NCBI GenBank assembly: GCA_002315555.1
Contig: DCHF01000018.1
Location: 1-15,308 of the forward strand
Direction: 5' to 3'
Length of the DNA: 15,308 bases
Origin: Lachnospiraceae bacterium UBA1759
Lineage (GTDB): Bacteria; Bacillota; Clostridia; Lachnospirales; Lachnospiraceae
The position numbers and the translations under genes were made by a program. The notes below the pieces were generated by a model. It was not told the origin of the DNA and searched no databases. It saw only the letters and a program-made list of their open reading frames with translations. Within the stretch, counting starts at the first letter, position 1, and the number at the start of each line of letters is the position of its first letter. Of this stretch, positions 1 through 7,605 are shown one piece after another.

Positions 1-19
1 ACCATTGAACTACACCCGC
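1..19 (-). tRNA. tRNA-Gly, partial (5' end only)
   Basis: The reverse complement begins GCGGGTGTAGTTCAATGGT, which is the usual acceptor arm and D-arm start of bacterial tRNA-Gly. Only the first 19 nt lie in the window, so the anticodon cannot be read. It sits 17 nt downstream of tRNA-Pro on the same strand with no terminator between them, so the two are probably one transcript processed by RNases P and Z. The identity rests on the 5' sequence alone. Confidence 0.7.
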
Positions 20-36
20 ATATATTTTTTGCATCA

Positions 37-110
37 TCGGGGTGACAGGATTCGAACCTGCGACCCCCTGGTCCCAAACCAGGTGCTCTACCAAACTGAG
101 CCACACCCCG
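37..110 (-). tRNA. tRNA-Pro (anticodon UGG)
   Basis: A complete 74-nt cloverleaf reads on the minus strand. The acceptor stem CGGGGTG pairs with CACCCCG, followed by discriminator A73. The D stem is GCTC/GAGC, the anticodon stem CCTGG/CCAGG with loop TTTGGGA, the variable loop is 5 nt, and the T arm is GCAGG-TTCGAAT-CCTGT. The anticodon is UGG (plus-strand 74-76) with G37, as expected for tRNA-Pro, and the C1-G72 pair is also typical of bacterial tRNA-Pro. The 3' CCA is not encoded (TGA follows A73), so the CCA-adding enzyme is required. It is first in a Pro-Gly tandem and is driven by the promoter at 141-169. Confidence 0.97.
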
Positions 111-140
111 TTTACCGTTACCAGTTCACGCGCAAGAAAT

Positions 141-169
141 ATAATAACAAATCAGCTAGGATTTGTCAA
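141..169 (-). promoter_or_regulatory. sigma-A promoter of the tRNA-Pro/tRNA-Gly unit
   Basis: On the minus strand a perfect -35 TTGACA (164-169) is followed by a 17-bp spacer and -10 TATTAT (141-146). Transcription should start near 134, about 24 nt before the mature tRNA 5' end, leaving a short 5' leader for RNase P. This strong promoter makes the tRNAs independent of the pssA transcript upstream. Confidence 0.85.
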
Positions 170-180
170 CTGAATTTTAT

Positions 181-227
181 AAAAGATTCCGTTTTTAAGC
201 TATGCACCGAAATGCAGTAAAAAACGG
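181..227 (-). terminator. possible terminator of acpP-pssA
   Basis: On the minus strand the arms CCGTTTTT (220-227) and AAAAACGG (189-196) form an 8-bp stem. The loop contains a small TGCA/TGCA hairpin, and AATCTTTT follows. The left arm overlaps the last pssA codons. The stem is A/U-rich and the loop is long, so this is only a plausible intrinsic terminator. It lies just before the tRNA promoter. Confidence 0.4.
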
Positions 228-826
228 ATCAGAAATCCGACCGCCAGCACCGTAATTGCGATGATCATCTTCTTACCGGGCTTTCGGATCCGGATCTTTA
301 AAACGAACAGCACCGAAAGAATTGTCGTCAGTATGATCCAGAGAACATAATAAGAATCATTGCTTAACAGATCCCTGAACAGGTATAAGAACGGAAATAC
401 CACTGCAGAGGATGTGATCGGAAGTCCGGTGTAATACTTTCTTTTTTCCGCGGACCGCTCCTGACGCTCCTCTTCCATCACGTTGAAATACGCAAGGCGG
501 ATCAGGCCGGCTAACGGCAAAAGGATCAACACCGCTTTTTCCGGTGTAAAGCCTTCTTTTAAACAGAAACAGATCACGGACGGGTATACCCCAAAGCTTA
601 CGAGGTCACAAAAAGAGTCGATCTGAATACCGAATTTCTTTTCGAATTCAGATCGATTCTTCTTCGTTCTTGCAACAGTTCCGTCAAACATGTCGAGTAT
701 ACCGCAGAATGCCAGTAAAAGCACGGCGATATCGGTATGTCCGTTTACGGAAAGCCCCATTCCGACAACAGCTGCTACAGCGCTCAGATACGTCAGGATC
801 ACTGTGTAATCATAAACGCCGATCAT
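200..826 (-). CDS. pssA: CDP-diacylglycerol-serine O-phosphatidyltransferase (CDP-alcohol phosphatidyltransferase family)
   Basis: This integral membrane enzyme is predicted to transfer the phosphatidyl group from CDP-diacylglycerol to L-serine, giving phosphatidylserine. The protein has 208 residues with several hydrophobic segments, near residues 7-44, 75-90, 96-115 and then in the C-terminal half. The signature is visible as D45xxD48-G49xxA52-R53, G66, D70 and D74. The following DSFCDLVSFGVYPS matches the PssA subgroup rather than PgsA. One oddity is the spacer between AR and the conserved Gly, which is 12 residues instead of the canonical 8. The gene starts 14 bp after the acpP stop and has only a weak ribosome binding site, so it is probably co-transcribed with acpP. 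No psd gene is seen nearby. The family is certain; the serine substrate is inferred. Confidence 0.85.
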   Translation of the reverse strand: MIGVYDYTVILTYLSAVAAVVGMGLSVNGHTDIAVLLLAFCGILDMFDGTVARTKKNRSEFEKKFGIQIDSFCDLVSFGVYPSVICFCLKEGFTPEKAVLILLPLAGLIRLAYFNVMEEERQERSAEKRKYYTGLPITSSAVVFPFLYLFRDLLSNDSYYVLWIILTTILSVLFVLKIRIRKPGKKMIIAITVLAVGFLIRFLLHFGA

Positions 827-840
827 TTCTTATACCCGGA

Positions 841-1074
841 TCAGTCCTGAATGCCCTTGTCCTGAAGATAAGAAATAACTTCGCCGACAGTCTTAAGCTC
901 GTTCATGTCTTCAGCGTCGAATTCAACACCGTATTCCTCTTCGAGGCTCATAACGAGTTCTACCATATCCAGAGAGTCGATTCCGAGGTCATCGGTAAAT
1001 GACGTATCCATAGAGATGTCACTCGGGTCGATATTTAACATTTCACTCAGATTCTGTCTGATTTTTTCCAGCAT
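841..1074 (-). CDS. acpP: acyl carrier protein
   Basis: This 77-residue acidic protein carries growing acyl chains in type II fatty acid synthesis, attached to a 4'-phosphopantetheine arm. The attachment site is the Ser of the DSL motif, Ser34 (GIDSLDMVEL). Length and helix pattern are standard for the family. An AAGGAGG ribosome binding site (1083-1089) lies 8 nt before the ATG. The gene has its own promoter just upstream, overlapping the end of ribF, and is followed after 14 bp by pssA, so fatty acid carrier and phospholipid head-group synthesis are paired. A phosphopantetheinyl transferase must act in trans; none is in the window. Confidence 0.96.
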   Translation of the reverse strand: MLEKIRQNLSEMLNIDPSDISMDTSFTDDLGIDSLDMVELVMSLEEEYGVEFDAEDMNELKTVGEVISYLQDKGIQD

Positions 1075-1105
1075 GATTTAATCCTCCTTGCTGTTTGATA
1101 AACTA

Positions 1106-1134
1106 ACTATATTATCTGTATACGCTGTTGTCAA
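1106..1134 (-). promoter_or_regulatory. sigma-A promoter of acpP-pssA
   Basis: On the minus strand -35 TTGACA (1129-1134), a 17-bp spacer and -10 TATAGT (1106-1111) form a near-consensus promoter with an expected start near 1099, about 25 nt before the acpP ATG. The TGA inside the -35 hexamer (1131-1133) is the ribF stop codon, so the promoter is embedded in the end of the upstream gene. Confidence 0.82.
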
Positions 1135-2054
1135 TATCTAATTGCCCCGCCTGAGCAGTACAGCTTGCGTGCCGTATCGATGTCCGAAAGCACCTGCAGC
1201 TTCAGTTCATCGAGGCTTCCGAATTTCCTTTCGCCGCGGATAAACGACACAAAATCAACGACTGCGGTCTTTCCGTAAAGGTCTTCATCCACATCCAGAA
1301 GATGGACCTCGAGTACCGGCTTCTCCTCATCGGAGATCGACGGTTTTACGCCGATGTTTGCCATTCCGCCGTAGCACATGTCATCGATCCAAACCATAGT
1401 GAAATACACACCGTAAAGCGGGAGGAACCGCGATTCTTCGGGGTAGATATTGATGGTCGGAAAACCGAGATTTCTTCCAAGCGCTCTTCCGTGGACGATC
1501 TCGCCTTGAATCGTGTACGGTCTTCCCAGCAGATGCGCCGCTTCATCGACCGCACCGGCCGTCAGTTTTTCGCGGATACGCGAGCTGGAAACGCGCACGT
1601 TTCCGTATAAAACGCGCTCGCAGACGATACACCGTATGCCGTATTCCGCACCGACTTTCTCAAGCAGTCCGGTATCTCCCCTTCTTCCCGCGCCGAAGCG
1701 GAAATCATCTCCGGTCACCACACATTTTGCATGCATGCGGATGACCAGGATCTCGCGAATAAAATCCTCGGCACTCATGCTCCGGAATTCTTCACTGAAC
1801 GGAAGTGTGACAAAATAGTCCACACCGGCTTCTTCCAGGATCGCAAGTTCTTCTTTTGTTGTCAGAATACTGTTATGCAGCGTTTTACCCGGGGCCTCAA
1901 TCTTCAGAACGACCGTACGGAGACCGAGTTTTTTGTACTCTCCCGCTTTTTCGATCAGCTCCATGTGGCCGAGGTGCAGGCCGTCGAATTTACCGACGGT
2001 GACCGCTGTATTTTCATCGATATCGATCGTATCGATCGTGTAAAAACACTTCAT
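1131..2054 (-). CDS. ribF: bifunctional riboflavin kinase / FAD synthetase
   Basis: This cytosolic enzyme phosphorylates riboflavin to FMN and adenylylates FMN to FAD. The 307-residue length is normal. The N-terminal FAD-synthetase domain shows GKFDGLHLGH (21-30), a nucleotidyltransferase HxGH-type site, then GDDFRFGAGRRG (115-126) and SSSRIR (156-161). The C-terminal kinase domain starts near 180 and holds GRNLGFPTIN (193-202), where the usual PTAN is PTIN. The start ATG overlaps the truB stop by four bases (ATGA, 2051-2054), which implies translational coupling. It is the last gene of the rimP-nusA operon. In Bacillus rpsO follows ribF; here acpP does. No FMN riboswitch is seen, consistent with an internal operon position. 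Confidence 0.95.
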   Translation of the reverse strand: MKCFYTIDTIDIDENTAVTVGKFDGLHLGHMELIEKAGEYKKLGLRTVVLKIEAPGKTLHNSILTTKEELAILEEAGVDYFVTLPFSEEFRSMSAEDFIREILVIRMHAKCVVTGDDFRFGAGRRGDTGLLEKVGAEYGIRCIVCERVLYGNVRVSSSRIREKLTAGAVDEAAHLLGRPYTIQGEIVHGRALGRNLGFPTINIYPEESRFLPLYGVYFTMVWIDDMCYGGMANIGVKPSISDEEKPVLEVHLLDVDEDLYGKTAVVDFVSFIRGERKFGSLDELKLQVLSDIDTARKLYCSGGAIRY

Positions 2055-2959
2055 TTCTTTATGTCACCCAAAAACATTTTGACCGGTTTCATGAGTCCTT
2101 CTTCCCTGCTGTAAACGTAAATAGCCCGGAAGATGCCGGACATGTCCAGTATCCGGTACATTTTCCCGTCCTCCGTCTCAACATCCGTCTCAAGGTCCGC
2201 AAGGGCCAGTTTATTGCCGTTAGAAAGCGGCTTCATTCCGGTTTCCGTTACGGAAAGCTTCGGAAGATCCGGAAACAGATCCTCGATACAGATCAGAATT
2301 TCCGCGGTTTTATCCGTATGAACGAGTTCTTCGATCTCCTTCAGAGTATGAGCCTCCGAAAGCTCAAAATTGCCGTGTTTTATGCGTTTCAGCGCACTCA
2401 TGCACGCACCGCAGCCCAGTTTTTCACCGATGTCGCTGCAAAGTGTCCGGATATAGGTTCCCTTGGAGCAGTAAACACGGAAAGCGACCTTCGGGAGATT
2501 GATTGAAAGGATCTCCAGTTTCTCTATAAAGACGTGCTCGGCCTTCCTTTCCACGACGATTCCCTGACGGGCATATTCGTAAAGCTTCTTACCGTTCACC
2601 TTTTTTGCGGAATACATCGGCGGTACCTGATCATAAGCGCCGGTAAAGGAAAGTACCGCTTCCCGCACCGCGTCTTCGGAAACATTCACCGCTTTGGTAC
2701 GAACCGGTTCACCCCAGATATCCTCGGTCTCCGTCGTAAGTCCGAGCGTCATTTCCGCCTCGTAGCATTTATCGTCATACGGCAGAAAATCGCAGAGCTT
2801 TGTGGCATCTCCGAGAAATACCGGGAGAACGCCCTCCGCTTGCGGATCCAGCGTACCGCCGTGTCCGATCTTTTTCTGCTTCAGAATACCGCGCATGACT
2901 GCGACGACATCGAACGAGGTAAAATCCCGCTCTTTATTCACGAGGATCACGCCGTTCAT
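2051..2959 (-). CDS. truB: tRNA pseudouridine(55) synthase TruB
   Basis: TruB converts U55 in the T loop of tRNAs to pseudouridine and acts as a tRNA chaperone. The protein has 302 residues. The catalytic motif GGTLDPQAEGVL places the nucleophile at Asp38. MYSAKKVNGKKLYEYAR and CSKGTYIRTLCSDIG are the other conserved TruB blocks, and a PUA-like C-terminal domain follows from about residue 235. The start overlaps the nrnA stop by four bases (ATGA, 2956-2959), and its own stop overlaps the ribF start in the same way. An AGGTGA ribosome binding site precedes the ATG. The rbfA-truB-ribF order is the standard Firmicutes arrangement. Confidence 0.96.
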   Translation of the reverse strand: MNGVILVNKERDFTSFDVVAVMRGILKQKKIGHGGTLDPQAEGVLPVFLGDATKLCDFLPYDDKCYEAEMTLGLTTETEDIWGEPVRTKAVNVSEDAVREAVLSFTGAYDQVPPMYSAKKVNGKKLYEYARQGIVVERKAEHVFIEKLEILSINLPKVAFRVYCSKGTYIRTLCSDIGEKLGCGACMSALKRIKHGNFELSEAHTLKEIEELVHTDKTAEILICIEDLFPDLPKLSVTETGMKPLSNGNKLALADLETDVETEDGKMYRILDMSGIFRAIYVYSREEGLMKPVKMFLGDIKK

Positions 2960-3924
2960 GAATTCACCTGTTCTTTTTTCAGTGCGCGTACTTTTTCGAT
3001 CGCGTCTTCCAGTTCTTCATCCGAAACCGAAAATCCTGCTGCTTTCTTATGTCCGCCGCCGCCGAAGCTTGCCGCGATGGCCGCGACATCGACCGGGGAC
3101 TTGGAACGCAGACTGCCTTTCCAGGTACCGTCCGGATTCTGATACATAAAGAGCTCCACGTCCGCTTCTTTGATATAGTTTAAGTACATGACGACGCTTC
3201 CGAGCTCACGGGGCGTGAGTCCCAAAGATTCCTGCAGCGCGGTCGATGCTCTTCCCACAAAGATCCGCTCGTCCTCGTAAAGAACGCCCTCGTTCAGCAC
3301 GTGGGCAAAGGCCTTCAGCTGCTGAATGGGCTCATTCGATACGGAATCCTGGATGATCAGTGAGAACGGAACGCCCTTTTCGATCAGATCCGCCGCAATG
3401 CGCAGTGTCCGCGGAGACGTGCTGTCAAAGCGGAATACGCCGGAATCGTGGATAATGCCCGTATAGAGACAGGTCGCTGCTAAAAGGGAGATCTTTTCCC
3501 TGTCCAGTAGGCCGGTCACGACCTCTGACGCGGAGGATGCCTCCGGTTCCACATGATTCACATCCGCAAAGTTCGGATTGGTCACGTGGTGATCGATGCA
3601 GACCGTACGGTTCTTCGTTTTCGCTTCCGTAAACGCATCTTTTCCCGCGCCGATCCGGCCGATGTCCGATGCATCGGAGGAGATCACAAGATCGTAATCC
3701 TCTCCGGCGCCGCTGTCTTCACGCACCGTAATGCCCTCGACCATGAACTTCAGATTCTCGGTCATCGGCTCCAGATACGGCGTCACCTCCAGATATTTGT
3801 AATTGTCCGTCAGATAATGATAGATTCCCATCACCGAACCGACGCAGTCGCCGTCGGGGCGTACATGACCCACAACGGCGACTCGTCTCAGTTCCTCAGT
3901 GATGACTTCACTGATATTATTCAT
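2956..3924 (-). CDS. nrnA: DHH-family bifunctional oligoribonuclease / pAp phosphatase (NrnA-like)
   Basis: The predicted role is degradation of 2-5-nt RNAs (nanoRNA) and dephosphorylation of 3'-phosphoadenosine 5'-phosphate. With the chosen start it has 322 residues, the family's usual length. The DHH domain shows HVRPDGDCVGS (His20, Asp24, Asp26), SSDASDIGR, the DHH triad in CIDHHVTN, and DSGVFRF. The DHHA1 domain ends with GGGGHKKAAGF, which binds substrate. The ATG at 3922-3924 was preferred over two ATGs 33 and 36 nt upstream, because the longer form adds only a Lys/Arg-rich stretch translated over the acidic rbfA tail. The start overlaps the rbfA stop by 8 bases. Its place between rbfA and truB is common in Clostridia. 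NrnA versus a cyclic-di-AMP intermediate hydrolase (DhhP) cannot be settled here. Confidence 0.88.
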   Translation of the reverse strand: MNNISEVITEELRRVAVVGHVRPDGDCVGSVMGIYHYLTDNYKYLEVTPYLEPMTENLKFMVEGITVREDSGAGEDYDLVISSDASDIGRIGAGKDAFTEAKTKNRTVCIDHHVTNPNFADVNHVEPEASSASEVVTGLLDREKISLLAATCLYTGIIHDSGVFRFDSTSPRTLRIAADLIEKGVPFSLIIQDSVSNEPIQQLKAFAHVLNEGVLYEDERIFVGRASTALQESLGLTPRELGSVVMYLNYIKEADVELFMYQNPDGTWKGSLRSKSPVDVAAIAASFGGGGHKKAAGFSVSDEELEDAIEKVRALKKEQVNS

Positions 3925-4336
3925 CTTCACTTTCCGTTTCTTCCGGCTCTTCTTCATCACCGCGCGCAGCGATCACCGCATCGTCATGTGCCTTGACATC
4001 ATTGATGAGCTTGGACATGTAGATACCGTTTTCGATGCTGTTATCGAGAATGAATGAAAGCTCCGGTGTTTTTCTTAAGTTCACGGTTGCGGCGAGCTGT
4101 CTTCTGATGAAGGGCTTCGCGCTGTTCAGGCCGCGCATGGTCTCCTGCTTGGATTCATCATCCGCAAGAACGGAGATATAGACCTTGCAGTATTTGAGGT
4201 CCATGGTCACGTCGCAGGACATGACCGTGGTCATCGGATGGATGCGCGGATCCTTGATCTCATTGTGGATAATGCTGCTGATCTCGCGCTGCACTTCCGC
4301 ATTGATACGACTAGATTTCACACTGCCTTTTCTCAT
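3917..4336 (-). CDS. rbfA: 30S ribosome-binding factor RbfA
   Basis: RbfA binds the 30S subunit and assists late maturation of 16S rRNA, especially its 5' end and helix 1 region, and it matters for growth in the cold. The 139-residue product has a KH-type fold and conserved blocks RINAEVQREISSII, EIKDPRI and the following strand with CKVYISVLADD. The open frame continues upstream inside infB, but ATG 4334-4336 gives the family N-terminus, lies 1 nt after the infB stop, and has an AAAGAGTG ribosome binding site (4341-4348) within the last infB codons. The C-terminus has an acidic tail (EEEPEETESEDE). Coupling to infB translation is likely. Confidence 0.94.
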   Translation of the reverse strand: MRKGSVKSSRINAEVQREISSIIHNEIKDPRIHPMTTVMSCDVTMDLKYCKVYISVLADDESKQETMRGLNSAKPFIRRQLAATVNLRKTPELSFILDNSIENGIYMSKLINDVKAHDDAVIAARGDEEEPEETESEDE

Positions 4337-4337
4337 A

Positions 4338-7300
4338 TTACACTCTTTCGACCTGGACCATCTTGTATGCTTCGATCTGGTCGCCCTCCTGAAGGTCGTT
4401 GAACTTCTCAAGTACGATACCGCACTCAAAGCCTTCGCGAACCTCCTTGACATCGTCCTTGAAACGTTTCAGGGATGCCAGAGGACCATCGTAGATCTGC
4501 TCGCCGTCTCTTGTGACACGTGCGGAGCAGCCGCGCTCGAAGGTACCGTCCAGAACGTAAGAACCTGCGATGGTTCCGACGCCGGATGCCTTGAACGTCA
4601 TGCGGACTTCAGCATGGCCGAGGATCTTTTCTTCATAAACCGGTGCAAGCATGCCCTTCATGGCAGCTTCCACATCATCGATCGCCTGGTAGATGACACG
4701 ATACAGTCTGAGATCGACATGCTCGGTATCCGCAAGCTGCTTAGCCTGCGCGTCCGGCTTGACATTGAAGCCGATGACGATAGCATTCGATGCGGATGCC
4801 AGGGAAACGTCGGATTCGTTGATGGCACCGACACCGCCGTGGATGACCTTGACTGCAACTTCCTCGTTGGAAAGCTTCTGGAGAGAAGAACGGACAGCTT
4901 CCACGGAACCCTGTACATCGGCCTTGACGATGATCGGGAGTTCCTTGATATTGCCGGCCTGGATCTCTGCGAACAGACTGTCCATGGTAAGCTTCTGCTT
5001 GGTCTCTGCCAGCATCTTCTTCTTTTCTTCCGCGATGAAGGTGTCTGCATAGCTGCGGGCTTCCTTCTCGTTCTTGTGACCGACGCAAACCTCACCGGCG
5101 TTCGGTACACCGTTCAGACCGAGGATCTCTACCGGAGTAGACGGAGTTGCGGTCTTGATGGGCTTGCCGTTACCATCGACCATGGCACGTACACGACCGT
5201 AGTAGGAACCGCAGGAAACAAAGTCGCCGACCTTCATGGTACCCTTCTGTACAAGTACTGTCGCAACCGGGCCGCGGCCCTTATCCAGCTTGGCTTCGAT
5301 GACGATACCGCGCATCTCACGGTTCGGGTTTGCCTTCAGTTCCTTGACTTCGGTAACCAGAAGGATCATTTCAAGAAGCTGGTCGATGTTTTCGTGATTC
5401 TTTGCGGAAACCGGAACGAAAATGGTGGAACCGCCCCAGTCTTCGGCAACGAGTTCATACTCGGTGAGCTCCTGCTTTACGCGCTCAACGTTTGCGGCCG
5501 GCTTATCGATCTTGTTGACTGCAACGATGATCTCAACGCCTGCTGCCTTTGCATGGTTGATTGCTTCAACGGTCTGCGGCTTGACACCGTCATCGGCAGC
5601 GACAACAAGAACTGCGATATCGGTAGCCTGCGCACCGCGCATACGCATTGCGGTGAATGCTTCATGACCGGGAGTATCCAGGAAAGTGATGGGCTCGCCG
5701 TTGCATTCGACCATGTACGCACCGATGTGCTGTGTAATACCGCCGGCTTCGCGTGCGGTAACGTTGGTATCACGGATCGCATCCAGAAGGGAAGTTTTAC
5801 CGTGGTCAACGTGACCCATGACACAGACGACCGGAGGACGCTTAACCATCAGGTCTTCGTCTTCCTCTTCCTCCTTCAGAAGCTCTTCGATGACATCGAC
5901 CTGAACCTCCTTTTCGCAGAGGATCTCGTACTCCAGCGCGATCTCCTCAGCCTCTTCATAAGAAAGCTCGGAGTTTAACGTCATCATCTTACCCTGCAGG
6001 AAAAGCTTCTTGATGAGGTCTGCCGGCTTCATCTTCATCTTTTCCGCAAAGTCCTTAAGCGTGATGACTTCCGGAAGGACGATCATCTTGATGGTCTCTT
6101 CCTCTACGCGCTGAACCGGCTTCTTGCCGTGATCGTTATTTTTGGAAAGATTCTTGAAGTTTTCTGCGTTCTTGCTCTTTCCGGTACGATCTCTGTCCTG
6201 ACGTGCCTTGTCATGGCTGTTGTTATTGTTTTTGTTCTTTGCACCGCGGATATCGGCCTTTGCATTCAGTGCGGATGCGGATTCGCCGGAGTTCTCACGG
6301 TTGAAGCGGACGTTCATGCCGCCTCTGTTCTGGCCGCCCTGACCGTTTCCGCCGAAGATGCCGCGGTTGTCGCGGTTCTGGCCGCCCTGACCACCCTGGC
6401 CGTTACGGTTGAAGGGACGGTCACCGTTATTACGGTTGTAGGGACGGTCGCCGTTCTGACCCTGGCCGCCCTGGCCGCCCTGACCGTTACGGTTGTAGGG
6501 ACGATCACCGTTATTACGGTTGTACGGACGGTCACCGTTGTTTCTGTTAAAGGGACGTTCGCCGTTATTGCGGTTGTACGGACGGTCACCGTTCTGACGA
6601 TCGCCGCTCGGACGCTCACCGTTCTGGGCTTCTCTTTCGCGTCTTTCCTTCTGTGCAGCAAGACGGCGTGCGTTCTCCTCCTGCATCTCACGGTAAACGT
6701 TACGTACCTGACCCTGGGTGTTCTTCTCAAACAGACGCTGAGTTTCCGCGCGCTGAGAGTCCACAGCCGGATTCTTCTTTTCTTCCGGAGCCTTAGCAGG
6801 CGCTGCCTTCTCGGGAGCCTTCGGTGCCGGTGCTTCCTGCTTTTCAGCCGGAGCCTCGACCTTTGCTTCCTGCTTTTCAACGACCGGCTTTTCGATCGGG
6901 AGCTCGATCGGGTTCATGACCGGAGCTTCATTGACCGGAGCGTTAACTTTTACCGGCTCTTCAACGATCACAGCCTTCTTTTCGATGACCGGCTCGACCT
7001 TCACGGTCTCAACCGGCTTTGCAGCTTCAACGGACGGCTTTACGGTCTCTCTTCTTTCCTCTTCCCGCGTATAATCCTTATACTGCTGAGCAGTCGTCGG
7101 TACATTGGGACGGATCACGGAGCGGCTGCCGCCCTGAGAACCGCGGTTCTGATCGTTACGCTGGTTGTTATTTCTGTAATTACCGTTATCACGGTTCTGG
7201 TTCGGATTCGGTCTTCTCTGTCCCTGTCCGTTCTGACCGTTCCGCTGGTTGTTTCCGTGGCCGTTATTCTTGTTGAAGGAAGAATTTTCCGGGCGGAATA

Positions 7301-7586
7301 AAAATACGGGCTTCTTCTTTTTCGGTTCTGCCTCGGCCGGAGCCGGTGCAGCAGCTGCCTCGTTAGTCGTCTTGTTTTCTACTGTATCCTTCGTTTCCTT
7401 CTCCACTTTTGAAGGAGCCTCCTTTTTTTCACTAGTCTTCGGTGCAAAATGCTTGCGCACTTTTTCGACATCCGCATCTTCGATGCCGGACGCCGGCTTT
7501 AATTCGTTATTTCCGAGGAACTCAAGGATATCTTTATTATCTTTGTTGAGTTCCTTTGCGAGTTCGTAAATTCTGACTTTTGCCAT
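4338..7586 (-). CDS. infB: translation initiation factor IF-2, with a long repeat-rich N-terminal region
   Basis: IF2 is the GTPase that places initiator fMet-tRNA on the 30S subunit and promotes 50S joining. At 1082 residues it is much longer than Bacillus IF2 (about 700). The first IF2_N domain is at about 1-50. Residues about 70-495 are low-complexity, with Lys/Glu/Ala/Pro-rich then Asn/Gly/Arg/Gln-rich segments. A second IF2_N-like domain lies at about 500-565. The G domain shows GHVDHGKT (591-598), DTPGH (637-641) and NKID (691-694), then SAK. Domains II, III and the C-terminal fMet-tRNA-binding barrel follow to about 1080. It starts 19 nt after ylxQ with a GGGGG-type ribosome binding site. 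All catalytic motifs are intact. An antisense-looking 390-codon frame over the repeats is a composition artefact. Confidence 0.97.
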   Translation of the reverse strand: MAKVRIYELAKELNKDNKDILEFLGNNELKPASGIEDADVEKVRKHFAPKTSEKKEAPSKVEKETKDTVENKTTNEAAAAPAPAEAEPKKKKPVFLFRPENSSFNKNNGHGNNQRNGQNGQGQRRPNPNQNRDNGNYRNNNQRNDQNRGSQGGSRSVIRPNVPTTAQQYKDYTREEERRETVKPSVEAAKPVETVKVEPVIEKKAVIVEEPVKVNAPVNEAPVMNPIELPIEKPVVEKQEAKVEAPAEKQEAPAPKAPEKAAPAKAPEEKKNPAVDSQRAETQRLFEKNTQGQVRNVYREMQEENARRLAAQKERREREAQNGERPSGDRQNGDRPYNRNNGERPFNRNNGDRPYNRNNGDRPYNRNGQGGQGGQGQNGDRPYNRNNGDRPFNRNGQGGQGGQNRDNRGIFGGNGQGGQNRGGMNVRFNRENSGESASALNAKADIRGAKNKNNNNSHDKARQDRDRTGKSKNAENFKNLSKNNDHGKKPVQRVEEETIKMIVLPEVITLKDFAEKMKMKPADLIKKLFLQGKMMTLNSELSYEEAEEIALEYEILCEKEVQVDVIEELLKEEEEDEDLMVKRPPVVCVMGHVDHGKTSLLDAIRDTNVTAREAGGITQHIGAYMVECNGEPITFLDTPGHEAFTAMRMRGAQATDIAVLVVAADDGVKPQTVEAINHAKAAGVEIIVAVNKIDKPAANVERVKQELTEYELVAEDWGGSTIFVPVSAKNHENIDQLLEMILLVTEVKELKANPNREMRGIVIEAKLDKGRGPVATVLVQKGTMKVGDFVSCGSYYGRVRAMVDGNGKPIKTATPSTPVEILGLNGVPNAGEVCVGHKNEKEARSYADTFIAEEKKKMLAETKQKLTMDSLFAEIQAGNIKELPIIVKADVQGSVEAVRSSLQKLSNEEVAVKVIHGGVGAINESDVSLASASNAIVIGFNVKPDAQAKQLADTEHVDLRLYRVIYQAIDDVEAAMKGMLAPVYEEKILGHAEVRMTFKASGVGTIAGSYVLDGTFERGCSARVTRDGEQIYDGPLASLKRFKDDVKEVREGFECGIVLEKFNDLQEGDQIEAYKMVQVERV
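6378..6593 (-). repeat. in-frame tandem repeat array inside infB (27-bp units)
   Basis: Residues 332-403 of IF2 consist of six copies of a nine-residue unit NG(D/E)RP(Y/F)NRN, arranged as four units, a ten-residue Gly-Gln spacer, two units, and an eight-residue Gly-Gln spacer. At DNA level the 27-bp units are nearly identical, so this is a minisatellite-like tract that can change length by whole codons without breaking the frame. Arg and aromatic residues in an Asn/Gly background suggest an RNA-binding or self-associating disordered segment (inference). Confidence 0.9.
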
Positions 7587-7605
7587 TCATATCCCCCGAT
7601 CTTTA

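Noticed and set aside
5..220. 71-codon plus-strand open frame over the tRNA region
   Set aside because: It is translated antisense tRNA-Pro and the pssA tail; no coding support.
2041..2070. FMN riboswitch before ribF
   Set aside because: ribF overlaps truB by four bases, so there is no untranslated leader to hold one.
4337..4453. Upstream extension of rbfA into infB
   Set aside because: The added residues are an out-of-frame reading of the conserved IF2 C-terminus; the start at 4336 matches RbfA.
4185..5978. 597-codon plus-strand open frame opposite rbfA and the infB GTPase domains
   Set aside because: Composition-driven absence of antisense stops; the translation has no recognisable domain, while the opposite strand has intact GTPase motifs.
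6129..7301. 390-codon plus-strand open frame with hydrophobic Val/Thr/Leu repeats opposite infB
   Set aside because: It mirrors the 27-bp repeats and the codon bias of infB, has no ribosome binding site or family resemblance, and the minus-strand frame encodes clear IF2.
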